Shown here: positions 1-5,863 of the stretch, one piece after another
Numbering within the stretch: position 1 is the first letter of the stretch
How the letters are laid out: every line of letters starts with the position of its first letter
Assembly: GCA_945982465.1 (NCBI GenBank)
Contig: CAMFSB010000108.1
Coordinates: 1 to 6,131, forward strand
Reading direction: 5' to 3'
From: an uncultured Faecalibacterium sp.
Lineage (GTDB): Bacteria > Bacillota > Clostridia > Oscillospirales > Ruminococcaceae
Length of the DNA stretch: 6,131 nucleotides
Notes under the pieces: model-generated
Databases searched by the model: none
The model's input: only the letters and a program-made list of their open reading frames with translations
Told to the model about the DNA's origin: nothing
Position numbers and translations under genes: made by a program

Positions 1-337
1 CGTGGCCGTACAGATCCAGCGCCATGACCACGTACCCGCGGCGGGACAGCTCAATGGCGTTTGGCTCCATAGCGTCCAGATTGGCGGTGTAGCCGTGGCA
101 GAGAATCACTGCCGGGGCGGGGGTTTCTGCGGTAGCAGTGGCGGGAATGTACAGCCGTGCGTGGCTCGAAGCGCCCACGTCCGTGGTGAACGTGATATCC
201 TCGATCTTCACGGTACCGCCGGAACTGGCGATCTGCCCGCCGATTACCGAACTGAAGATCATGCCCAGCAAGGCGATGACCAGAACGATCACGGTCAGCC
301 GGCTGGCTTTTTGGGTTTTGAGACGTGACGATTCCAT
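1..337 (-). CDS. Membrane-anchored alpha/beta hydrolase, N-terminal part (cut by window edge)
   Basis: Only the first 112 codons are inside the window; the frame stays open to base 1. The start at 337 is chosen because AAAGGAGG (350-343) sits 5 bases upstream. Residues 1-13 are polar and basic (MESSRLKTQKASR). Residues 14-33 are strongly hydrophobic and read as a signal anchor or uncleaved signal peptide, so the catalytic domain should lie outside the membrane. Residues 76-82 (AVILCHG) give a beta strand followed by the HG oxyanion-hole motif of alpha/beta hydrolases, and residues 102-112 (YVVMALDLYGH) match the next strand and the conserved D-x-x-GHG turn. The nucleophile, acid and histidine would lie beyond the edge, so activity and substrate cannot be judged; an esterase or peptidase-like hydrolase is the family expectation. 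It lies downstream of a sigma-54 promoter and of a sigma-54 activator gene, which suggests inducible expression. Confidence 0.82.
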   Translation of the reverse strand, partial: MESSRLKTQKASRLTVIVLVIALLGMIFSSVIGGQIASSGGTVKIEDITFTTDVGASSHARLYIPATATAETPAPAVILCHGYTANLDAMEPNAIELSRRGYVVMALDLYGH

Positions 338-419
338 GGGTTCCTCCTTTTTTGTAAATGCCCCGGCTGCGTTTTTCGGTGGACGCGCCGGAGTGCGGGT
401 GAAAACACGGGGCTTTGCG

Positions 420-466
420 TTTGGCACAAAGTCGTTCACTCTTCATGTAGCAATTTCTGTGCCAAA
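420..466. repeat. Inverted copies of TTTGGCACA flanking the start site
   Basis: TTTGGCACA at 420-428 is the exact reverse complement of 458-466, with 29 bases between. The right arm is the -24 box itself; the left arm lies about 10-19 bases inside the predicted transcript. The left copy has no -12 partner on the plus strand, so it is not a divergent promoter. Function is unknown and chance is possible. Confidence 0.5.
449..464 (-). promoter_or_regulatory. Sigma-54 (-24/-12) promoter for the hydrolase gene
   Basis: The minus strand reads TGGCACAGAAATTGCT. This matches the sigma-54 consensus TGGCAYRNNNNTTGCW at every defined position, with the strict GG-to-GC spacing. GG is at 463-462 and GC at 451-450, so transcription should start near 438 and run left into the hydrolase at 337. 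A sigma-54 promoter needs an AAA+ activator bound upstream; one is encoded immediately upstream, and candidate binding dyads lie at the right distance. No convincing housekeeping promoter is visible here: a TACAAT hexamer at 501-496 has no -35 partner. Confidence 0.85.
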
Positions 467-472
467 ACAGCG

Positions 473-487
473 GGTTCGGGCCGAACC
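473..487. repeat. 15-base palindrome just upstream of the -24 box
   Basis: GGTTCGGGCCGAACC has 7-base arms around one central base and ends 9 bases upstream of the -24/-12 element. It could be a protein-binding site or, on the minus strand, a short hairpin followed by TGTTTT. Either is inference. Confidence 0.45.
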
Positions 488-576
488 GCAAAAAGATTGT
501 AAGATTTGTGAAAAAACGCGGGGCGAACTTGTGCAGGACGTGCAAAAAACGTACCGAACTCCGGTGAGGCGGATAT

Positions 577-642
577 AAAAAACTTGCACCGGGCAGTCAA
601 ATCTGTTGCAATTCTGCAACAAATCCGGGGGCCCGGTGCAAG
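577..642 (-). terminator. Rho-independent terminator of the activator gene, with a nested hairpin
   Basis: On the minus strand CTTGCACCGGGC (642-631) pairs perfectly with GCCCGGTGCAAG (594-583) to give a 12-base stem, followed directly by six T (582-577). The loop is large (36 bases) and holds a second perfect hairpin, TGTTGCA/TGCAACA with a 4-base loop (621-604). It begins about 50 bases after the activator stop. The T run on the minus side only shows that it terminates leftward transcription. Confidence 0.85.
604..621. promoter_or_regulatory. Candidate activator-binding dyad I (perfect)
   Basis: TGTTGCA-ATTC-TGCAACA is a perfect 7-4-7 dyad. Its centre is about 174 bases upstream of the predicted sigma-54 start, a usual distance for an upstream activating sequence. 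It is also the inner hairpin of the terminator, so its symmetry could serve RNA folding; the two related copies outside the terminator favour a protein site. Confidence 0.6.
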
Positions 643-678
643 CGAATCGAAAATAGACGAATGTGTGATAAAAATTGG

Positions 679-696
679 TGTTGCGAAATTGCATCA
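679..696. promoter_or_regulatory. Candidate activator-binding dyad II
   Basis: TGTTGCG-AAAT-TGCATCA matches the perfect dyad at 12 of 14 arm positions with the same 4-base gap. It includes the activator's TGA stop (696-694) and is centred about 250 bases upstream of the predicted start, 21 bases from dyad III. Confidence 0.55.
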
Positions 697-2142
697 TTCT
701 GTTTCAGAATTGCAACGCTCTGCCGCGTCGGCGTATTTTTTGCGCTTACGTACAAAGGTGGAAGCGTCCATCCCCAGGCTGGCGGCGGCCTGCCGCACAT
801 TGCCGTATTTTTCATACGCACGCTGGATGTAACGCATCTCAAACTGCTCGGTCAGCGCTTTCAGGCTGACCGGCCCATCCGGATCGGGAAAATCCGGCAC
901 GGGGCTCCAGCGGGACTGAAAGGGCAGATCCCCGGCGGTGATCTCGTCCCGGCGGACGGTGATCACAACGCGCTCCACCACATTGCGCAGCTCCCGTACA
1001 TTGCCGGGCCATTCATAGTGCAGCAGCGCCTGCCGCGCGGTTTGGTCAAAGCTTTTGTGCAGGCCGTATTTGTGGCACAGCTCTTCCAGAAAGCACTGGG
1101 CGAAGGGCACGATATCATCGCGGCGTTCCCGCAGAGGGGGAATTGTGATGGGAACAACGCTCAACCGATAGTACAGATCCTCGCGGAAGGCCTTGTCGCG
1201 CACCATCTGTTCCAGGTCGCGGTTTGTGGCGGCCAGCACCCGCACATCCACGGGAATCGCGCGGTTGCCGCCAATGCGCGTGACCGTGCGTTCCTGCAGC
1301 ACGCGCAGAAGCTTGACCTGCATATCCTTGGGCAGCTCGCCAATCTCATCCAGAAAAACAGTACCCTTGTCGGCAACCTCGAACAGGCCGGGCTTGCCGT
1401 TGCGGCTAGCGCCGGTAAACGCCCCTTTTTCGTAGCCGAACAACTCGCTTTCCATCAGATTGGGCGGGATGGCGCCGCAGTTGATGGTGAGGAAACGCTC
1501 GTTTCTCCGGGGGCTGTTTTTATAAATGTGCTTTGCCACCATTTCCTTTCCAACACCGGTTTCGCCCAGCAAAAGCACGGTGGTGTCCCGCGCAGCGACC
1601 CGCCGCACCAGCTCCAGCATTTCCAGCATTTTGGCGTCAACGGCCAACAGCTCGCTGGAATTCAGCACCTGGTTGCGGGCGAACTCCACTTCGGAGTACA
1701 GCTTTTCGCTCAGCTCTTTCTTTTCCTGATATTTCTGCTGCAAATGGTACAAGTCGGTCATGTCGCGCACGTTGGTCACGACCATAACAACATTGCCCAT
1801 GTCATCGAACACCGGCGCGGAGGAGATCAGCGCCCGCCGCCCGGTCTTAAATTCCTGCTCCAGGGTCACGGCGCGGTGCTGCGCCAGGGCGATCAGCGTG
1901 CCGGAACGGTCGATCACGCCGCTTTTCTCCAGCTCCCACATGGAACGGCCCAGCACCTCCTCGGCTTTCATGCCGGTGATCGTTTCGTAGGCACGGTTGA
2001 TCCGCATGGTCACGGCCTGACCGTCGGTGATGTAGATGCCGTCGTAAGAATTTTCAATGATGGCGTCAAGACGGTCGTATGCCTCCTGCAGGCTGCCGAA
2101 AAATTTGTGGGAGGTTCGGTTCAGATGGATCTGCTCTGACAT
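694..2142 (-). CDS. Sigma-54-dependent transcriptional activator (PAS, AAA+, Fis-type HTH)
   Basis: A 482-residue bacterial enhancer-binding protein that would use ATP to open sigma-54 promoters. Residues about 20-130 form a PAS sensor domain (DGIYITDG at 34-41, then [10 protein letters not shown]), likely the signal input, with a helical, coiled-coil-like linker at 131-160. The AAA+ domain follows: Walker A GETGVGKE (193-200), the sigma-54-contacting GAFTGA loop (240-245, intact), Walker B VFLDEIGE (262-269), the arginine-finger region FREDLYYRL (319-327) and WPGNVREL (378-385). The C-terminus (about 447-470, [20 protein letters not shown]) is a helix-turn-helix. No receiver domain is present, so control should be by a ligand or redox cue through PAS rather than by phosphorylation. 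The start is fixed by AAAGGAG (2157-2151) 8 bases upstream. The effector is unknown. Likely targets are the hydrolase promoter downstream and possibly the sugar operon, whose promoter is outside the window. Confidence 0.93.
   Translation of the reverse strand: MSEQIHLNRTSHKFFGSLQEAYDRLDAIIENSYDGIYITDGQAVTMRINRAYETITGMKAEEVLGRSMWELEKSGVIDRSGTLIALAQHRAVTLEQEFKTGRRALISSAPVFDDMGNVVMVVTNVRDMTDLYHLQQKYQEKKELSEKLYSEVEFARNQVLNSSELLAVDAKMLEMLELVRRVAARDTTVLLLGETGVGKEMVAKHIYKNSPRRNERFLTINCGAIPPNLMESELFGYEKGAFTGASRNGKPGLFEVADKGTVFLDEIGELPKDMQVKLLRVLQERTVTRIGGNRAIPVDVRVLAATNRDLEQMVRDKAFREDLYYRLSVVPITIPPLRERRDDIVPFAQCFLEELCHKYGLHKSFDQTARQALLHYEWPGNVRELRNVVERVVITVRRDEITAGDLPFQSRWSPVPDFPDPDGPVSLKALTEQFEMRYIQRAYEKYGNVRQAAASLGMDASTFVRKRKKYADAAERCNSETE
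700..717. promoter_or_regulatory. Candidate activator-binding dyad III
   Basis: TGTTTCA-GAAT-TGCAACG matches the perfect dyad at 12 of 14 arm positions with the same 4-base gap. It lies within the last codons of the activator gene, centred about 271 bases upstream of the predicted start. Its reverse complement shares the 12-mer GTTGCAATTCTG with dyad I. Confidence 0.55.
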
Positions 2143-2321
2143 GGCGCATGCTCCTTTGCACAGTCCCAGCTCTTGGTTTGCGTCCCTTGCACCCCAGAGG
2201 GACCGTTTTTCCCCGGCGTTGCTGTTCTATCCGGATCAGTTTGCCTGCATTACACAAAGCGCGTGCTTTATCACAAAAAGGCAGCGTTTGACCGATTCCG
2301 GCGATGGTTTCAAGTAAGCGC

Positions 2322-2350
2322 ATTGTAGCATGGAAACGGCAGAATAACAA
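2322..2350 (-). promoter_or_regulatory. Housekeeping (sigma-70/A type) promoter for the activator gene
   Basis: On the minus strand TTGTTA (2350-2345, 4 of 6 to TTGACA) and TACAAT (2327-2322, 5 of 6 to TATAAT) are separated by 17 bases. The start would be near 2315, giving a leader of about 170 bases. This would make the activator independent of the sugar operon terminated upstream. Confidence 0.6.
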
Positions 2351-2424
2351 GCCGGAACGGAGCGAGGTTCCCCAAAAACGGCCTTCGGGTCTCTGGCCGG
2401 CCGGGCCCGAACCGGACGGATGAG

Positions 2425-2483
2425 ACGGCAGCCGCTGCCGTGCGAGGGCGCATGGATGGGAGGAAGCCGGTGCAGCCGCTGCA
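2425..2483. repeat. Two copies of palindromic GCAGCCGCTGC, 44 bases apart
   Basis: ACGGCAGC-C-GCTGCCGT (2425-2441) and TGCAGC-C-GCTGCA (2471-2483) share the 11-base core GCAGCCGCTGC at 2428 and 2472. The spacing is close to four helical turns. They could be paired operator sites upstream of the activator promoter, or two GC-rich hairpins. No match to a known regulator site is claimed. Confidence 0.4.
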
Positions 2484-2525
2484 TGCTCTGCACAGGCCCG
2501 CCCCGCAAATTGCAGCCAACAAACC

Positions 2526-2571
2526 CAAAGCCTCCCCGCGCAGGGCTATAGCCCTGCGCGGGGAGGCTTTG
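2526..2571 (-). terminator. Terminator of the sugar operon: perfect 46-base palindrome
   Basis: The segment is a perfect inverted repeat with 23-base arms meeting at CTATAG and very GC-rich flanks (CCTCCCCGCGCAGGG). The minus-strand stem begins 40 bases after the kinase stop. The arms carry CAAAG at one end and CTTTG at the other, so part of the T run is inside the stem, and the minus strand continues GGTTTGTTGG. The symmetry means it could also stop plus-strand transcription. The stem strength makes termination likely despite a poor downstream T tract. Confidence 0.8.
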
Positions 2572-2602
2572 CTGCTCTGTATGGGGTGAGCGTGCAGAAG
2601 GG

Positions 2603-2616
2603 GGTAAACGCTTACA
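2603..2616 (-). promoter_or_regulatory. cre-like (CcpA/LacI-family) operator across the kinase stop codon
   Basis: The minus strand reads TGTAAGCGTTTACC. This fits the catabolite-responsive element pattern TGWAANCGNTNWCA at every defined position except the last, and GTAA-GCGT-TTAC is a near-perfect dyad around CG. It includes the kinase TAA stop (2614-2612). The location is odd, about 290 bases upstream of the activator's predicted start, so function is uncertain. Confidence 0.4.
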
Positions 2617-4087
2617 CAAGCACGCGGCGGATAGCGTCCTGCCAGCCGGCATACAGCTGGTCGCGGCGTGCCGGGGCCAGCTGCGGGGCGTAGCAGGTGC
2701 GATGGACCTGCGCGCAGACCTGGTCGGCATCATACAGCCCCAGCGCGGCGCCGGCGGCGCAGGCTGCGCCCAGGCCGCTTAGCTCCTGCAGATCAGGCAC
2801 CTGGACGGTCGTGTTGGTCAGGTCGGCCTGCAGCTGCATCAGGTACTGGCTGGCCGTCGGGCCGCCAGCGGCCCGCAGATCCGTGACCGATGCGCCAGAA
2901 TCCCGGCGCATCTGCGCGACCAGGTCGGTGATTTGGTAGGCAATGCAGTCAAGGCAGGCTTTGACCAGTTCCGCCCGGCCGGTGGTGCGGGTGATGCCGG
3001 TAAACATGCCTGTGGCGTTGCTGGCCCAATACGGAGCGCCCAGACCCGTAAAGGCGGGCACAAAATAGGTGCGGTCGCAGGGATTTGCCTGTGCGGCCTG
3101 CTCGCTGGGCTCGCTGTCGGGGCGGATCAGGCCAATGTCCTGCCGCAGCCAGGTCATGACGGCGCCGGTGTAGTTCAGATTTCCCTCCAGCACATAAGCG
3201 ACCTGCCCGTTCAGCCCCCAGGCAATGCTGGTGACCAGCCCGCCGCTGCTGAACCGGGGTGCATCCCCAATGTTCATCATGACGGAACTTCCGGTGCCGT
3301 AGGTCGCTTTGAGTTGGCCGGGGCGGCGGCAGTCCTGCCCCAGCAAAGCGCCGTGGCTGTCGCCCAGCACGGCGTGCAGCGGGATGGGTGTTTCCAGCCA
3401 GCCGCCCAGATCGGTGGTGCCAAAGCAGCGGTCCGACATACACACTTCCGGCAGTGCTGCAGTGGGGATGCCGAACAGGCCACAGATCTCCGCATCCCAG
3501 CAAAGAGAGTGCAGATTGAACAGCTGTGTGCGGCTCGCATTGGAATAATCCGTGCGATGGGGGTGCTCACGGCAAAGGCTGTAGATCAGCCAGCTGTCCA
3601 CTGTGCCCAGCGCCAGCCGGCCGGCTTCGGCCAGCCGGGCCGCTCCGGGGGTGTTTTCCAGGATCCAGGCCATCTTGGCCGCAGGAAAATACGGGCTCAG
3701 GTACAGGCCAGTGCGCTGGCGGATCATTTCGGCTGCGGCGGTATGCCGTGCGGCGATATCGGCGGCGCGGGCGCACTGCCATACCACCGCGTCGCAGACC
3801 GGCTGGCCGGTCACGCGGTCCCACGCGCAGGTGGTTTCCCGCTGGTTGGAGATCGCCAGCGCAGCGATCTGCTGCGGAGCGATGCCGGCTTTTTCAGCCA
3901 CATCCCGGCAAACCGCCAGGGTGTTGGCAAGAATTTCGTTCAGGTCGTGGCTCACCCAGCCTTGTTTGTTCAGGATCTGGCGGTGCGGCCGATCCGCGCG
4001 GGCAGCCAGCCGGCCGTCCGCGTCAAATAAAAGTCCTTTGGTGCCCTGTGTGGACTGATCCACTGCCAGAATATATCGGCCTTTCAT
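2612..4087 (-). CDS. FGGY-family carbohydrate kinase, glycerol-kinase-like (candidate apulose/ketose kinase)
   Basis: A 491-residue sugar kinase of the FGGY family, of normal length. The first actin-like domain opens with AVDQSTQGTKG (8-18), the phosphate-binding turn. NQRETT (81-86) and WQC (103-105) align with E. coli GlpK and carry its substrate residues Arg83, Glu84 and Trp103. PYF (132-134) supplies the equivalent of Tyr135 and GDSHGA (242-247) that of Asp245. Two positions differ from true glycerol kinases: GDQQ has become GDSH (Gln246 to Ser) and Arg17 is Lys. YGTGSS (263-268) and AAGGPTASQYL (406-416) are the ATP-site segments of the second domain. The altered pocket and the isomerase and transketolase neighbours argue for a ketose substrate rather than glycerol. 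The start is fixed by AAAGGAG 5 bases upstream and by the ATGA overlap with the transketolase gene. The frame stays open upstream, but that part is a shadow. Automatic annotation may call it glycerol kinase. Confidence 0.88.
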   Translation of the reverse strand: MKGRYILAVDQSTQGTKGLLFDADGRLAARADRPHRQILNKQGWVSHDLNEILANTLAVCRDVAEKAGIAPQQIAALAISNQRETTCAWDRVTGQPVCDAVVWQCARAADIAARHTAAAEMIRQRTGLYLSPYFPAAKMAWILENTPGAARLAEAGRLALGTVDSWLIYSLCREHPHRTDYSNASRTQLFNLHSLCWDAEICGLFGIPTAALPEVCMSDRCFGTTDLGGWLETPIPLHAVLGDSHGALLGQDCRRPGQLKATYGTGSSVMMNIGDAPRFSSGGLVTSIAWGLNGQVAYVLEGNLNYTGAVMTWLRQDIGLIRPDSEPSEQAAQANPCDRTYFVPAFTGLGAPYWASNATGMFTGITRTTGRAELVKACLDCIAYQITDLVAQMRRDSGASVTDLRAAGGPTASQYLMQLQADLTNTTVQVPDLQELSGLGAACAAGAALGLYDADQVCAQVHRTCYAPQLAPARRDQLYAGWQDAIRRVLV

Positions 4088-5025
4088 AGCAGCTCCTTTG
4101 CACTTTTGGCGATGCCCGCTGCGTCCAGGCCGTACCATGCGAAGATCTCGCTGCTGGTTCCGGTGACCACCGGGCTGTCTGGCAGCGAAAGATTTTTGAT
4201 ACGCCGCGGGCACTGTGCGCCGACTGCTTGCGCCACCATAGCGCCCAGCCCGCCATACGGGGCGTGCTCCTCTACAGTGAGCACAGCTCTGGCGTTCTGC
4301 GCGGCCTGCACAGCAGCCTGTGTGTCCAGCGGCTTTACACAGTACATATCCAGTACGCTTGCGCGCACGCCCTGCTGCTGTAACAGGCGGGCGGCGTCCA
4401 GCGCCGGGCGCACCATTTCGCCGCAGGCGATGATGGCCACGTCGACCGATTCCCCCCGGCCCTGCAGCCAACAGGCCTTGTTCATTTCAAACGGGCAGTC
4501 GACCTCCGTGTAAAGATTCTCCACCGGGTTGCGGCCCACGCGGATGTAGGCGGGCTTATCGTCCTGCAGCAGGGCGCGGAACAGCTTTGCGGTCTGGAAC
4601 CGGTCGCTGGGCAGATAGACCCGCATGTTGGGCAGTGCGCACATGGCGGCAATATCCTGGCAGCTGTGGTGGCTCATGCCCAGTGCGCCGTAGCTCACAC
4701 CGCCGGAAATGCCGATCAGCTTCACGTTGGTGTTGGAGTAGGCGCAGTCTACCTTGACCTGCTCATAGCTGCGCGTAGACAGAAAACAGGCAGGGGACGC
4801 GGCAAAGGCCTTTTTGCCGCAGGCGGCCATGCCGGCAGCGATGCTGACCAGATCCTGCTCGGCAATGCCAACCTCCACAAACTGCCGGGGGAACACCTCG
4901 GCAAAACGGGCCAGGGAAGCACTGCCCCGGCTGTCGCTGCACAGCACAACCACGTCGCGGTCTTTTGCGGCGGCGGCCATCAGCACATCGCAGATAGCCT
5001 GCCGGTTGGGGATGTTATTGGGCAT
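4084..5025 (-). CDS. Transketolase, C-terminal (pyrimidine-binding) subunit
   Basis: A 313-residue subunit of a split, thiamine-diphosphate-dependent transketolase; with its partner it moves two-carbon ketol units between sugar phosphates. The pyrimidine-binding domain contains VGIAEQDL (52-59), where Glu56 is the glutamate that activates the cofactor. GMSHHS (116-121) follows, and the last third (from about 188, DVAIIACGEMV) is the transketolase C-terminal domain ending with TGTSSEIFAWYGL. Length is normal for the split form. I place the start at 5025, not at the in-frame ATG at 5052, because AGGAGG (5040-5035) sits 9 bases before it and homologues begin at this point. It overlaps the N-terminal subunit gene by 11 bases and the kinase gene by 4 (ATGA). 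In D-apiose-using bacteria the equivalent subunit is AptB, so its preferred substrate may be a branched ketose phosphate; sequence alone cannot decide. Confidence 0.92.
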   Translation of the reverse strand: MPNNIPNRQAICDVLMAAAAKDRDVVVLCSDSRGSASLARFAEVFPRQFVEVGIAEQDLVSIAAGMAACGKKAFAASPACFLSTRSYEQVKVDCAYSNTNVKLIGISGGVSYGALGMSHHSCQDIAAMCALPNMRVYLPSDRFQTAKLFRALLQDDKPAYIRVGRNPVENLYTEVDCPFEMNKACWLQGRGESVDVAIIACGEMVRPALDAARLLQQQGVRASVLDMYCVKPLDTQAAVQAAQNARAVLTVEEHAPYGGLGAMVAQAVGAQCPRRIKNLSLPDSPVVTGTSSEIFAWYGLDAAGIAKSAKELL

Positions 5026-5863
5026 GACGGGCGGCCTCCTTCCGTGCGGCAAAATCCGCGGCGATCTGTTTGCATTCCTCCGCGGTAGGCAGGTGATGGT
5101 GCCAGCTGGCCTTGTTTTCCATCAGCGGGCTGCCGTAACCCTTGGTGGTGTTGGCAATGATGACGGTGGGCTGACCGGTATGGAGCCGGGCGGCGGTAAA
5201 GGCGGCATCCATTGCTTCGATGGAGTCGCCGTCCACACTGAGCACGTTCCAGCCGAACGCAGCCCAGCGCTGCGCCTGGCTGTCCTGCCGCATCACATCC
5301 TCGGTACAGCCGGAGATCTGCAGCCGGTTGCGGTCTACCACGGCACACAGGTTGTCCAGCCGGTAATGCCCGGCGGCCATGGCGCCTTCCCACACCGAGC
5401 CTTCGGCCAATTCGCCGTCGCCCATCACCGTGTAAACGCGGGTGGGGCGGCCATCCATGCGGGTGGCCAGTGCCATGCCAACACAGACGGGCAGGCCGTG
5501 CCCAAGGCTGCCGGAGTTCATTTCGATGCCCGGCAGCTTGTTGTTGGGGTGGCCGATATAGGGGCTGCCGAATTTGGAAAAACGGGCTTTTACTTCCTGC
5601 AGATCCAGGAAACCGCAGTCCGCCAGCACCGCATAGTAGGCTTCCATGCTGTGGCCCTTGCTCAGCACAAAGCGATCCCGGTTGGGGTCGTTTTGCGTTT
5701 CGGGCGTGATGCGCAGATGATTTTTGTACAAAACCAGCAGGGTGTTCAGTACGCTCATATCTCCGCCGATGTGTCCGCCGCCACCGGCTATGATGATATC
5801 CAGAATGTCCTGCCGCAGATCCCAGCTTTTCAGTTCCAGCTGCTTGATGTCCATCGCGTTCAT
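5015..5863 (-). CDS. Transketolase, N-terminal (TPP diphosphate-binding) subunit
   Basis: A 282-residue partner of the following gene, normal for a split transketolase N subunit. It carries the thiamine-diphosphate motif GDGE at 148-151 running to DRN at 177-179, which binds magnesium and the diphosphate. Active-site histidines lie in GHIGG (30-34), SKGH (68-71) and GSLGHG (118-123). The first is usually GHPGG, so Ile replaces Pro. The start at 5863 overlaps the isomerase stop as ATGA. A second ATG at 5854 has GGGGGGA 9 bases upstream, whereas that element is too close to serve the first, so a protein three residues shorter is quite possible. The gene end holds the ribosome-binding site of the next gene. 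In the D-apiose pathway the equivalent is AptA. Confidence 0.93.
   Translation of the reverse strand: MNAMDIKQLELKSWDLRQDILDIIIAGGGGHIGGDMSVLNTLLVLYKNHLRITPETQNDPNRDRFVLSKGHSMEAYYAVLADCGFLDLQEVKARFSKFGSPYIGHPNNKLPGIEMNSGSLGHGLPVCVGMALATRMDGRPTRVYTVMGDGELAEGSVWEGAMAAGHYRLDNLCAVVDRNRLQISGCTEDVMRQDSQAQRWAAFGWNVLSVDGDSIEAMDAAFTAARLHTGQPTVIIANTTKGYGSPLMENKASWHHHLPTAEECKQIAADFAARKEAARHAQ
5035..5040 (-). promoter_or_regulatory. Ribosome-binding site that fixes the transketolase C-subunit start
   Basis: AGGAGG lies within the last codons (Lys-Glu-Ala) of the N-subunit gene, 9 bases before ATG 5025. Translation of the second subunit therefore starts inside the first gene, which helps equal production of the two halves. 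Confidence 0.8.

Larger units (their letters stand above)
338..693. other. Gene-free regulatory region between activator and hydrolase
   Basis: I see no credible gene in these 356 bases. Reading right to left on the minus strand they hold two activator-type dyads at the activator's stop codon, a terminator hairpin containing a third dyad, a 15-base palindrome, a -24/-12 promoter, and an untranslated leader of about 100 bases ending in a strong ribosome-binding site. Within the leader, GCCCCG and CGGGGC could pair into a weak long-range stem. Short open frames here cross the terminator and look like nothing known. Confidence 0.8.
2143..2611. other. Gene-free region between kinase and activator
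   Basis: No credible gene in 469 bases. It holds the operon terminator (2526-2571), two short palindromic repeats (2425-2441, 2471-2483), a weak second terminator-like hairpin (2374-2399: CGGCC stem and TTTTT on the minus strand), the activator's promoter, and a leader of about 170 bases. The leader contains two small hairpins: AAAGC-GCGT-GCTTT at 2256-2269, and GTCCCT/AGGGAC at 2182-2203 followed on the plus strand by CGTTTTT. I recognise no known riboswitch class. Confidence 0.7.

Noticed and set aside
443..697. 84-codon minus-strand open frame starting at ATGATG over the activator stop
   Set aside because: It runs through the terminator and the sigma-54 promoter, is Cys/Phe-rich without a recognisable fold, and lacks a ribosome-binding site.
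661..2139. Long plus-strand open frame (492 codons) antisense to the activator
   Set aside because: It mirrors the activator gene in GC-rich DNA, has no family resemblance (Gln/His/Gly-rich filler) and no good ribosome-binding site; the minus strand encodes all AAA+ motifs.
2455..2490. Cobalamin-riboswitch-like string (GGAAGCCGGTGCAGCCGCTGC, plus strand)
   Set aside because: It recalls the GGTG-containing core but lacks the following conserved segments, and no plus-strand gene follows.
2505..2518. Possible second -24/-12 promoter (minus strand TGGCTGCAATTTGC)
   Set aside because: The GG-to-GC spacing is one base short, which sigma-54 does not tolerate, and two -24 bases differ.
2236..2733. 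165-codon minus-strand open frame spanning the kinase end, terminator and activator leader
   Set aside because: Composition is Arg/Ser/Pro-rich shadow sequence, and it crosses a strong terminator and a promoter.
4088..4471. Upstream extension of the kinase frame inside the transketolase C-subunit gene
   Set aside because: The added residues are Arg/Gly-rich and unlike any kinase, while ATG 4087 has a strong ribosome-binding site and begins exactly at the conserved phosphate-binding strand.
5026..5052. Earlier ATG (5052) for the transketolase C subunit
   Set aside because: Nine extra residues (MPHGRRPPV) overlap the N-subunit gene more deeply and include the AGGAGG that serves ATG 5025.
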